Source: DASYSA01 sp036003885 (GTDB taxonomy: Bacteria; Acidobacteriota; Blastocatellia; UBA7656). Taken from it: a DNA stretch of 7,003 nucleotides. Shown one piece after another: positions 1-6,223 of this stretch. Below the pieces are notes generated by a model, which searched no databases, was not told where the DNA came from, and saw only the letters and a program-made list of their open reading frames with translations. The position numbers and the translations under genes are program-made. The DNA lies in NCBI GenBank assembly GCA_036003885.1, contig DASYSA010000509.1:1-7003 (forward strand). Direction: 5' to 3'. Every line of letters begins with the position of its first letter. The stretch's first letter is position 1.

Positions 1-381
1 CCGCTCGACCGCTCGCTCTCGGCCCTGATCGACGACCTTCAGGCGCGCGGGCTGCTCGAGACGACGCTCGTCGTCGCGATGGGGGAGTTCGGCCGCACGC
101 CGTTCATCAACGCCAATCTCGGCCGCGATCACTGGCCGAACTGCTGGTCGCTCGCGCTCGCGGGCGGCGGGATCAAGCGGGGAATTGTCGTCGGTGCGAG
201 CGACGAACGCGGCGCGAACGTCACCGAACGCGTCGTCGCCATGGGAGATCTGTTCGCGACGATATACAAGCTCCTCGGGATCGACTGGCGCAAGGAGTAC
301 ATGAGCCCGATCGGACGGCCCGTCAAGATCGCCAACTCGCTCGACGACCAGACCGGCGAGCCCGTGGCCGAACTGCTGTGA
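1..381 (+). CDS. DUF1501 family exported protein, C-terminal part (cut by window start)
   Basis: The reading frame is open from base 1 and ends at TGA 379-381, so only the last 126 residues are present and the true start lies outside the window. The stretch VVAMGEFGRTP followed by GRDHWP is the hallmark C-terminal block of DUF1501 proteins, which are distantly related to the sulfatase/alkaline phosphatase fold and usually exported through the Tat pathway. In Planctomycetota, Acidobacteriota and Verrucomicrobiota they typically sit beside DUF1549/DUF1553 cytochrome-like genes. The exact reaction of the family is not established. The closing part (MGDLFATIYKLLGID, then a GRPVKI segment) also matches the family's usual ending, so the C-terminus looks intact. 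The DNA is markedly GC-rich compared with what follows 480. The last base of the stop codon is the first base of the adjoining inverted repeat. Family assignment is confident; function is not. Confidence 0.88.
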   Translation, partial: PLDRSLSALIDDLQARGLLETTLVVAMGEFGRTPFINANLGRDHWPNCWSLALAGGGIKRGIVVGASDERGANVTERVVAMGDLFATIYKLLGIDWRKEYMSPIGRPVKIANSLDDQTGEPVAELL

Positions 382-478
382 ATTCTGGGGACAGGCTACT
401 CAATTCCGTAATTCGCTTCTCTCACCCAGCGGATTGAACACACGGAATTAGGGAATTGAGTAGCCTGTCCCCAGAATT
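381..478. repeat. 33-bp inverted repeat, REP/MITE-like element
   Basis: The left arm at 381-413 and the right arm at 446-478 are reverse complements over 33 bp with one mismatch, separated by a 32-base spacer. The arms contain GGGGACAGGCTACTCAATTC and its complement. This resembles the terminal sequences (AATTCTGGGGACAG-type) that I recall around REP-associated tyrosine transposase (RAYT, Y1-type) genes in many genomes, and no transposase is present here. The element fills the whole gap between the DUF1501 stop codon and the Rhs fragment. A transcript across it would form a very stable hairpin, which could end or protect the DUF1501 mRNA, although no T-run follows. The repeat itself is seen directly; the family link is from memory. 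Confidence 0.85.
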
Positions 479-1135
479 TATTACAATAGGGCCAGATACT
501 ACGATCCACAGATTGGCCGCTTTATCAGTAGCGATCCGAGCGGCTTCTTTGGAGGATTGAACAGTTACGCGTATGTTGGTGACAATCCTATAAGCCTAAT
601 TGATCCTACGGGGTTGGACTGGATTGAATATGCCGGCCAGAGACCCACGGTCTGGCCGGGAAAATTTAAAGATCGTGGTCATCCTCCCCTATTGCAGTGC
701 AAAGCTACGTCTGGTTTTCCAAGTTATCGGAACTCAGCACTTGATAATCAGGAACTCGGCCCTGTCCCTCACGGCCACTATCGTATTAATTTGAGTCTGG
801 ATCCCAAACGCTGGGCCAGCATGGTTCCATCAGGAGAAAATCTCGCAGCCGCTTACGGAGTCCAAAGAATTCGTCCTAGCTACAGGGCAGCAAACGGGCA
901 AATTCTCCTCCCAGAGGGTTGGGGCACATGGCGGGCTCGTTTGGAGCCGAGAAATGTCTCTACGACACGCAGCAACTTCTATGTACACAACTCGAAAAAA
1001 GGATTTACGCATGGGTGCATCGAGACTTCTGACAGTCTCTATAGCAGGTTTGTAACGTATCACGACCAAGGTGGGATTGACGTATTGGTGAACTACACAA
1101 CTAGTTCCACGTTTGAAGGCACTAACGTTCCATGA
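479..1135 (+). CDS. Rhs C-terminal tip with Tlde1/L,D-transpeptidase-like toxin domain (5' truncated)
   Basis: The frame opens just after the inverted repeat with YYNRARYYDPQIGRF, then SSDPSG, NSYAYVGDNP and DPTGLD. This is the canonical end of the Rhs repeat-associated core, where variable toxin domains begin. The remaining roughly 170 residues contain GPVPHGHYRI, WGTWRARLEP and FYVHNSKKGFTHGCIE. A histidine followed closely by HGC-I is the catalytic layout of L,D-transpeptidase-fold enzymes, and the arrangement fits Tlde1 (DUF2778) effectors, which attack peptidoglycan stem peptides in the periplasm. The likely nucleophile is the Cys encoded at 1016-1018. Everything N-terminal to the last core motif is missing and an in-frame TAG lies at 461-463 inside the repeat arm. 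No convincing start exists: TTG at 557 falls inside the core motif, with GGAGG only one base away. The toxin domain looks intact but may be silent, an orphan tip waiting for recombination into a full rhs gene. The stop overlaps the next start (ATGA). The Rhs assignment is strong, the Tlde1-like assignment good. Confidence 0.8.
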   Translation, partial: YYNRARYYDPQIGRFISSDPSGFFGGLNSYAYVGDNPISLIDPTGLDWIEYAGQRPTVWPGKFKDRGHPPLLQCKATSGFPSYRNSALDNQELGPVPHGHYRINLSLDPKRWASMVPSGENLAAAYGVQRIRPSYRAANGQILLPEGWGTWRARLEPRNVSTTRSNFYVHNSKKGFTHGCIETSDSLYSRFVTYHDQGGIDVLVNYTTSSTFEGTNVP

Positions 1136-1686
1136 TCATTCTTGTGCGATGGAGCATCGCGATTCTCTTACTGGGGACGGCAGCGCTACCTTGTTCTCGT
1201 TCGGCTAAGGCGCAGGAATGTACACATGGGTGTCTGATCGAGCTTGAGGGCTTGCAACGTACATATTCGCCGGGTTCACACACTAAACTTTCAATTCACA
1301 ATAAGTCGACGCGTGACCTAGATGTGAATGTCGCAATTGAGGGGCTACTAGAGGCCGGTTCGTGGATGGAAATCGCGGGTTCCATTTCCGATCCAAGCCA
1401 CTCTTTTTCAAAAATGGTGAAGCTGAGGCCGGTCAAAGCCGGCACTTCGCTAGTTCTTGCTTTCAATCCCTGTAAAACTCCGATCTTGATTAAGACGGGA
1501 GATCCGCGTGGCAAGGCAGATCCCTTAGGCAAGACTGACCGTCCGTGTTCAAAACCGGTGGCAGGCGCAGGCATGCCGATCTCGTTAAGGTTGCGAGTAG
1601 ATGTGTTCGACCGCGGCCGTGACGAAATAGTGCAGCGCGTGAGATCGGAAGAGTTTCGGCTCGTATCAGGAAACGAATTTCACTGA
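1132..1686 (+). CDS. Secreted protein, candidate periplasmic immunity protein for the Rhs toxin
   Basis: The ATG at 1132 overlaps the upstream stop codon by four bases (ATGA), the usual coupling of a toxin tip to its immunity gene. The N-terminus (MIILVRWSIAILLLGTAALP) is a clear Sec signal peptide, with probable cleavage after SAKAQ near residue 28, giving a periplasmic protein of about 156 residues. The mature part begins with ECTHGC and is rich in alternating hydrophobic residues, including KLSIHNKSTRDLDVNVAIEG. This suggests a beta-sandwich; further cysteines follow in the NPCKTP and RPCSKP segments. I recognise no named family. A periplasmic location is what a Tlde1-type peptidoglycan enzyme would require of its antidote, and the gene shares the AT-rich composition of the toxin. 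A weak GAAGG lies 12 bases before the start, so translation probably depends on coupling. The immunity role is inferred from position, overlap and export; it could instead be an unrelated secreted protein. Confidence 0.65.
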   Translation: MIILVRWSIAILLLGTAALPCSRSAKAQECTHGCLIELEGLQRTYSPGSHTKLSIHNKSTRDLDVNVAIEGLLEAGSWMEIAGSISDPSHSFSKMVKLRPVKAGTSLVLAFNPCKTPILIKTGDPRGKADPLGKTDRPCSKPVAGAGMPISLRLRVDVFDRGRDEIVQRVRSEEFRLVSGNEFH

Positions 1687-1733
1687 GTGTAGAGGGTAGA
1701 TAAGAGTAGATAGACTGTGTCCTTCCGGTTAGC

Positions 1734-2503
1734 GTGCGTAAACAGCGCGGGGATCGCGACCATGCAGGTTGCGGGCACGGGGCCAAACCCGATTTCCGCC
1801 GCCTGGGTCTCGGCCAACCCGAGCATCTCTCGTTCACCGCCCCCTCGTCGAACCAGTCAAGGTCATGGAGCGTGAGCTTCACCCTACCACCCGGGACGCC
1901 CGCCGGCACATACACGGCGCAGATCAAGGCGAATCCTTCGACGGGCGCTATCGCTTCAGGGCCCGGCAGCGAGGTCGCTCTCGCGGTCTCCAACTGCGCG
2001 GCGCCCTCGATCTCCGCTCAGCCCGCGAGCGCGACGGCATGCGCCGGACAGGCTGTGACGTTTTCCGTTGCCGCGGACGGCAAGGCCCCGCTCTCTTACC
2101 AGTGGCGGAAGAATGGGTCGAACATAACCGGAGCGAGCTCGAGCTCCTACACCATTGACACGATCGCAATGAGCCACGCGGCCTCCTATGACGTGGTAGT
2201 GAGCAACGCGTGCGGGTCGGTGACGTCGGCTCCCGCAACACTGACCGTCGATACCGCGCCCTCGATCACGAGCCAGCGAAGTCCGTGGGCGTATCCGTGA
2301 CCTTCTCCGTCAGTGCAACCGGCTCAGGGCTCGCCTACCAGTGGCGCAAGAATGGCGGCAACATTTCGGGAGCAAACGGCAGCAGCTACACGATTTCGTC
2401 AGTCACCACAGGAGATGCCGGCTCTTACGACGTCGTGGTGAGCGGGACGTGCAGTCCCGCCGCCACTTCAGCCGCCGCGACCGTGACGGTCGTCCAGAAT
2501 TGT
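1734..2503 (+). pseudogene. Decayed surface protein with two bacterial Ig-like repeats, frameshifted
   Basis: Three reading frames each hold part of one protein. Bases from about 1741 to 1825 read well in one frame (the phrase VAGTGPNPISAAWVSANP). From about 1827 to 2275 the frame shifts by one base and gives SFTLPPGTPAGTYTAQIKAN, then a first Ig-like repeat (PSISAQPASATACAGQAVTF, YQWRKNGSNITGA, ASYDVVVSNACG). After about 2275 it shifts again into a second, similar repeat (VTFSVSATG, YQWRKNGGNISGA, GSYDVVVSGTC), ending near VVQNC at 2503. Both shifts fit single-base deletions. Tandem repeats of this I-set type occur in large secreted or cell-surface proteins of soil bacteria and act as adhesion or spacer modules. 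There is no credible start: GTG 1734 lies in the wrong frame for the first segment. The remnant lacks both a beginning and an end. Sequencing error could explain one shift; two shifts plus missing ends argue for decay. Confidence 0.6.
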
Positions 2504-2726
2504 CGATCGCTCAGCAAAAACGGCATTCGATTGTTGTGCCGAAGCCCCACCGTTTTTCCAACGGGCTGGGAGAGAACGTACAGTCCACGAGGAACTCCTG
2601 GACGACGCCTATACGAAGGACCGAGCAGACTCACTGAGGCTCACTGAACGGTTTGGCCACGAGAATGCGAAGTTTTTTGCGGTGGCTCGACATGACGCAG
2701 CATCGATATTGATGCCCAAACCGAAC
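2504..2726 (+). other. Gap with no recognised gene; weak coding-like remnant
   Basis: After the Ig-like homology stops, no convincing gene is seen until the convergent helix-turn-helix gene ends at 2727. One forward frame from about 2550 reads VHEELLDDAYTKD, then LRLTERFGHENAKFF, which looks protein-like in composition. It has no start codon, runs on into the antisense of the next gene, and matches nothing I recognise. It may be the remnant of a gene cut when the mobilization block arrived. The boundary between the decayed surface protein and the conjugation module must lie somewhere here. Confidence 0.25.
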
Positions 2727-3164
2727 TCATTCGTCAGTTCTCTTTTTCCCTGCCTTAGCCGGCAGGCGGAGTGGTTCGTTTGGGTCGTAGTGGAACTGCT
2801 TGAGGCTCGACTGGGCCGGTGCCGGCCGGAGCTTCAGGGCGTTTATCCGCTGACGGACATCATCAGCCGGCGGTATTCCCAGTTCTTCTACACTCGCCCG
2901 TGTCTTCGCTTTAGCTCGTGCGTCCGGGCTCACTCTGTGGCCCTTTGATGGATTCCGTCTCGATCGCGACCGAAGGCGCACGAAGTCATGGATCGTGCTG
3001 ATTGAAACTGGAAGTTGGCATTTGTCGGCCAATATCCGGGCAACCTCCCTGTACGTCCGGCCGCGCCGAAGCAACTCCTGGATCAATCCGCCATACGGCT
3101 CCAGGCGGGAGCGCGGCGGCTTCTCGGGCAAGCTGTCGAGGACATCTTGAAAATTATCGTCCAT
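2727..3164 (-). CDS. Small helix-turn-helix protein, putative relaxosome accessory or regulator
   Basis: I start the gene at ATG 3164-3162 (MDDNFQDVLD), giving 145 residues; the same frame extends to a TTG at 3191, but that start would lie inside the iteron array. Residues about 20-66 (RLEPYGGLIQELLRRGRTYR, then EVARILADK and VSISTIHDFVRLR) form a resolvase-like helix-turn-helix, with VSISTIHDFV as the likely recognition helix. The C-terminal half is basic and proline-rich with no clear fold. I recall similar small proteins beside MOBF relaxase genes in Acidobacteriota-type genomes, but know no named family. The gene lies downstream of the relaxase on the same strand, and six 11-bp iterons sit 20 bases before its start. 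The simplest inference is that it binds them, both repressing its own promoter and acting as a TrwA-like relaxosome factor. No clear Shine-Dalgarno precedes the ATG. It is probably a DNA-binding protein; the target is inferred. Confidence 0.7.
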   Translation of the reverse strand: MDDNFQDVLDSLPEKPPRSRLEPYGGLIQELLRRGRTYREVARILADKCQLPVSISTIHDFVRLRSRSRRNPSKGHRVSPDARAKAKTRASVEELGIPPADDVRQRINALKLRPAPAQSSLKQFHYDPNEPLRLPAKAGKKRTDE

Positions 3165-3183
3165 AATCCACAGACCGTATGGC

Positions 3184-3249
3184 ACGAACAAATGCGGAAC
3201 AAATGCCGAACAATCACCGAACAGAAACCGAACAAACGCCGAACAAAGT
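3184..3249. repeat. Six contiguous 11-bp iterons (consensus CCGAACAAATG)
   Basis: Six units of exactly 11 bp follow without gaps, beginning at 3184, 3195, 3206, 3217, 3228 and 3239. The core GAACA is present in all six (the second unit begins CGGAACA), and the last three or four bases vary. A spacing of about one helical turn puts every unit on the same face of the DNA, as expected for cooperative protein binding. The array lies between the candidate transfer origin and the start of the helix-turn-helix gene, so it can serve as operator, relaxosome-loading site, or both. Iterons are also found at replication origins and partition sites, but no Rep or Par gene is visible here. Confidence 0.85.
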
Positions 3250-3255
3250 GCCGTC

Positions 3256-3271
3256 CGCGCGGGGCCGCGCG
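3256..3271. promoter_or_regulatory. GC-only hairpin between iterons and candidate nic hairpin
   Basis: CGCGCG at 3256-3261 and again at 3266-3271 can pair around the four-base loop GGGC. It sits seven bases beyond the last iteron and two bases before the second hairpin. It may be part of the origin-of-transfer architecture, or a structure limiting read-through from the relaxase gene. No T-run follows on either strand. Confidence 0.45.
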
Positions 3272-3272
3272 A

Positions 3273-3303
3273 TCCTAAGCCGGAGGCTTAGGGATGGTGT
3301 CTT
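3273..3303 (+). other. Candidate origin of transfer: hairpin plus TGTCT nic motif (oriT)
   Basis: CCTAAGCC (3274-3281) pairs perfectly with GGCTTAGG (3285-3292) around the loop GGA, and T3273 with G3293 adds a terminal G-T wobble. ATGGTGTCT follows directly. From memory, the TrwC substrate of R388 has a seven-pair hairpin ending in a G-T wobble, then ATTGTCT with cleavage after the last T. The match covers stem, wobble and the AT...TGTCT end, with two extra bases in the spacer. The predicted cut is on the + strand between 3302 and 3303. The site lies 116 bases from the end of a TrwC-type relaxase gene and next to iterons, where an origin of transfer is expected. The structure is seen; its role is inferred. 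Confidence 0.5.
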
Positions 3304-3418
3304 TCTATTAGCTGACGCATGCACCTTGCCAGCCGGTCCCAATAACATGCGCAGGAGCCCGATGATTCTGCCTCGCAGCAGCGTGGCTTGCGAATGCTCG
3401 GGAACTGACGATATTGAA

Positions 3419-6208
3419 TTACAGGGACATGCCATCGTCATGCGAATGCTCCTTCTGGGGCTCTTGCCTGGGCGATCGCCGAAGCACCGCTCCCTTGACT
3501 GCCTCCATACGCGGCCGTGCCGGGGAGGGTGCAGGGTCCGGCTCAGTACGGACAGGTGCAGGCTCCGGCTCAGTACGGACAGCCGTCATTTCCGGGATGG
3601 ACGGCTGCTCCTTGCGGGTGAGTTCCAGCGCCGACTTGCGAACAGCCGAACGTCCTATGGATTCACACAGCATCTCTTTGTCGCTCGTGATTATGGTGAT
3701 GCTCTGCCTGCCACGGGATGCCGCGACATAAAACAGTTCCTTTTGCATCCCGTCGCCGGAGATGATCACGGAATCTACCGACTTGCCCTGACTGCGATGG
3801 GCTGTCACCGCGTAACCGTACGCGAACTGCTTGAAATTGGCCGGAAGGACCCGGCCGTCGGCGAGTTGGATTGATCCCTTTTCACTCACCCTGGCAACTG
3901 TCACCACTTCGCCGTTCGTGGCCCTAAAGCCAGCCTCACGACGATTCGCGGTAATTAAAAGCCTGTCGCCGGCGGCCACCTCGATCGTCTGTCTGTCATA
4001 GGCATCGAGACTCTTCGTGTGCCTGGCCGTAACTGACCGTTCCTCGCCGCGATCGTTGCGGACCATCACGGTTCCGTTTTCGACCCGTGTAACCTCGACT
4101 GTCTCGTTTTTCATGAATCCGTCGACTCGTCGGTGGAATCCGAGAACGAGACCGGGGCGATAGCTGTGCGGATTGCTCTTTTGGGCCGCTGTCCAGTTCA
4201 GGGAAACGTCTCTGGCGACGGAAACGCTTCCACCCATATCGCCTGTCTGCCTTCTCATGGAACGAATGGCCTCGGTCACCCGGCCGATTTCGTCATGCGT
4301 CGCGCAGACGACGAGCGTGCTCCTGCGCTTGGATCTCTCCCCCTCGAAGGCGTGGGCGATCGCCTGGGCACGCTCCGCCCAGGTTGCCTCGCGCACCGCG
4401 CCCATGGCGTTGAGCCGCTTGAGACCCTCCTCAGGATTGCAGCGCAATTCCTGAATCGCCTCACGGTAGTTTTTGTCCGATTGCCTTCTTACCTGGCCGA
4501 GGGCGACACTCTTCAGTCGTGATTCCTGTTCGAGAATTCTAAGGGCATCGCAGGCCTCAACACTCTGGATCTGTCCGGTATCGCCGCTGAAAACAATGCG
4601 AGCGGACTGCCTTTCGGTCAGTTTGAGCAATTCCACCATTTGGCGCCCGGAGACCATCCCGGCCTCGTCCAGGATCATCACCTTGTTCTTCAATTTGCTC
4701 TGGACTGCCTGATCCTGGAGCACTCGTTCGACCGTGACAGCGTTCTTGAAACCGACCCGGCGGAGCTCCTCGACGGCGCTCGTCGTGGGCGCGACGGCCA
4801 ACACCTCCCGTTTGGACTGTTTCAAACCTCTTCGCAGTTCTTCAAGAGTGGCTGTTTTGCCCGTGCCGGCGGCACCTCTGACATTTACCGCCCTGTCCGT
4901 CGAGTCCAAGACAAACTCAACCGCGTGCCTCTGCTCGGCATCCAGCCGGTCGGAGACGACAAATGTGGTGTCCCGGCCCAGGCGTTCGCAGGCTCCAATG
5001 CCACGATTCACGTGTTCGATCATCTCGCGTTCGCGTACGAGGCTGGCGGCGGTCGCGATCTCGTTTCCCTTTCTTATGACTTCCCTCGAATACTCGCGAA
5101 GTGACAGGGCTCCCAGCAACTCGGTTTGGCTGACCTTTCCGCGGCCGTGCCGGAGGGCCTCAGTCAACACTTCGTGATCTCGACAGACCGAGACTCTCTC
5201 GAACAGGTGATCGAGTGCATAGTTCAGCGACCTTGCCGCTGGTTCCAGTTGCACACTCAAAGCGAATTCACAACGAAGGTCGTGAAGCTCCCTGGCTTCT
5301 GCCAGGGTCAAACGTTCCCGTTGCTGCTTTCGCAGCTCCACAGTTGAGATTTCGATGAGTTTGTCGGCGCGAGTTTCCCTGATGAGGACGGCTACCTCGT
5401 TGTCGGTTGGCGGGCGTCCATGTCTTGACATGAACCGCTCTATGGCCTCGTCCCTCTGCCTGCTGCGCCTGCTGTACTTCGACAGTAGCTCTTCGGAAAC
5501 GCCCCGGATTTCGAATCCGCAGTCGCGTCCTTTGCCGTCTCGACGGTTTTCGATTTCATAGCCCAGGCGGATTACCTCACGTGCCAGCGCGTTTCGATAG
5601 ACTTCCGTCAGATAAGCACGCCGTTCATAGACCCCGGATGCCTGGAGCGCCTTCCAGCGGCCTTCCGTGCCGTCGTAAGTGAGATTAGCGGCCACTGCAT
5701 GGGTGTGAAGCTGGGGATCAAGTTCTCTGCTGGTATCGTGATTGTAGACGGCAACCACGACGTTCCCGGTGATGCGGTCTTCGTTTGCGCCGTCCAGCCT
5801 CACGCGCGCCCCCGCATGCGCCTCGAGCTCCTGCAGCGTCTGGGCCACAGCCTGTTTGTGTGCCTCGATTAATCGATGGTCCTCGCCCAGGATTGCCATG
5901 AGCGACACGGACTTCGGAGCGGAAATCGTGAAGTCGTACAGGTTCCGGCCGTGCGAACGAACCGTTCCATCGGCGGAAACCCTGTCGGCGCTCTGCCTCG
6001 GGCGAAGGAATTCGCCGGTAGCGGGGTCAAACCCCTGGCGTAGAGCCTCAAAGTCCTCAGGCTTCACGTCTCCCTTCAGACCGAGCAGCTCTGCTCCCCT
6101 GCCCTGCCAACTCCCCGTGATACCCTCGCCTTCCGCGTAGTAGTCGCTATGTTCGAGGTGCCGGGACGAATAACCGTTCCCGTCGGACATGGCACGGATC
6201 GTGAGCAC
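3419..6208 (-). CDS. MOBF-family conjugative relaxase-helicase (TrwC/TraI type)
   Basis: This enzyme cuts one strand at the origin of transfer, stays covalently bound to the 5' end, and unwinds the DNA for transfer through a type IV secretion channel. At 929 residues it is complete and close to TrwC (about 966). The relaxase domain fills roughly the first 300 residues: tyrosines at Y13 and the Y23-Y24 pair (HSDYYAEGEG) are nucleophile candidates, and the metal-binding histidines are H157, H168 and H170 (YNHDTS, LDPQLHTHAVAAN). The RecD-like superfamily 1 helicase follows: Walker A GAAGTGKT at 445-452, DEAG at 514-517, GDTGQIQS at 542-549, VRRQ at 573-576, YAVTAHRSQGKS at 799-810 and VAASRGR at 828-834. 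The tail from about 865 is proline- and charge-rich with a nine-residue duplication. The start is GTG, supported by AGGAAGGA (6215-6222) six bases upstream and by the family-typical MLTIR opening. A 71-base gap separates it from the upstream gene, probably the same operon. No key residue is missing. Confidence 0.96.
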   Translation of the reverse strand: MLTIRAMSDGNGYSSRHLEHSDYYAEGEGITGSWQGRGAELLGLKGDVKPEDFEALRQGFDPATGEFLRPRQSADRVSADGTVRSHGRNLYDFTISAPKSVSLMAILGEDHRLIEAHKQAVAQTLQELEAHAGARVRLDGANEDRITGNVVVAVYNHDTSRELDPQLHTHAVAANLTYDGTEGRWKALQASGVYERRAYLTEVYRNALAREVIRLGYEIENRRDGKGRDCGFEIRGVSEELLSKYSRRSRQRDEAIERFMSRHGRPPTDNEVAVLIRETRADKLIEISTVELRKQQRERLTLAEARELHDLRCEFALSVQLEPAARSLNYALDHLFERVSVCRDHEVLTEALRHGRGKVSQTELLGALSLREYSREVIRKGNEIATAASLVREREMIEHVNRGIGACERLGRDTTFVVSDRLDAEQRHAVEFVLDSTDRAVNVRGAAGTGKTATLEELRRGLKQSKREVLAVAPTTSAVEELRRVGFKNAVTVERVLQDQAVQSKLKNKVMILDEAGMVSGRQMVELLKLTERQSARIVFSGDTGQIQSVEACDALRILEQESRLKSVALGQVRRQSDKNYREAIQELRCNPEEGLKRLNAMGAVREATWAERAQAIAHAFEGERSKRRSTLVVCATHDEIGRVTEAIRSMRRQTGDMGGSVSVARDVSLNWTAAQKSNPHSYRPGLVLGFHRRVDGFMKNETVEVTRVENGTVMVRNDRGEERSVTARHTKSLDAYDRQTIEVAAGDRLLITANRREAGFRATNGEVVTVARVSEKGSIQLADGRVLPANFKQFAYGYAVTAHRSQGKSVDSVIISGDGMQKELFYVAASRGRQSITIITSDKEMLCESIGRSAVRKSALELTRKEQPSIPEMTAVRTEPEPAPVRTEPDPAPSPARPRMEAVKGAVLRRSPRQEPQKEHSHDDGMSL
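3530..3583 (-). repeat. Two 27-bp tandem repeats in the relaxase C-terminal tail
   Basis: Units 3530-3556 and 3557-3583 differ at two positions and encode VRTEPEPAP and VRTEPDPAP. They lie in a low-complexity linker beyond the helicase motifs, so the copy number probably varies between relatives without affecting catalysis. Confidence 0.85.
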
Positions 6209-6214
6209 ATTTCA

Positions 6215-6222
6215 TCCTTCCT
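6215..6222 (-). promoter_or_regulatory. Shine-Dalgarno site fixing the GTG start of the relaxase
   Basis: On the minus strand AGGAAGGA is followed by six bases and then GTG at 6208-6206. The spacing is ideal and favours the GTG over the ATG inside the coding sequence at residue 7. The ATG that overlaps this GTG, at 6210-6208, is in another frame. Confidence 0.75.
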
Positions 6223-6223
6223 G

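Noticed and set aside
557..1135. TTG at 557 as the true start of the Rhs fragment
   Set aside because: The codon lies inside the conserved Rhs core, whose homology continues upstream to 479, and the GGAGG before it is only one base away.
3165..3191. TTG 3191 as start of the helix-turn-helix gene
   Set aside because: It would place the start inside the first iteron; ATG 3164 gives a more usual N-terminus and leaves the iterons in the upstream control region.
3184..3249. Possible CRISPR-like or microsatellite array
   Set aside because: The units are 11 bp and contiguous with no spacers, so this is not a CRISPR; the fixed period and position in a control region fit protein-binding iterons better than a random satellite.
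3273..3293. Reading the 8-bp hairpin as a rho-independent terminator for the relaxase gene
   Set aside because: On the minus strand the stem is followed by ATCGCGCGG rather than a T-run, and the sequence on the + strand side matches a nic-type motif.
3389..3451. Direct repeat TGCGAATGCTC at 3389-3399 and 3441-3451
   Set aside because: Only 11 bp, with the second copy inside the relaxase coding end; too short to claim as an attachment site or duplication.
3179..3874. A 231-codon forward open frame starting at the iterons
   Set aside because: Its beginning is a translation of the iterons (repeated EQTPN-like peptides) and the rest is antisense to the relaxase gene; no family resemblance.
4133..5104. 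Several forward open frames of 79-154 codons opposite the relaxase
   Set aside because: They are antisense shadows of a strongly conserved relaxase-helicase frame and show no domains.
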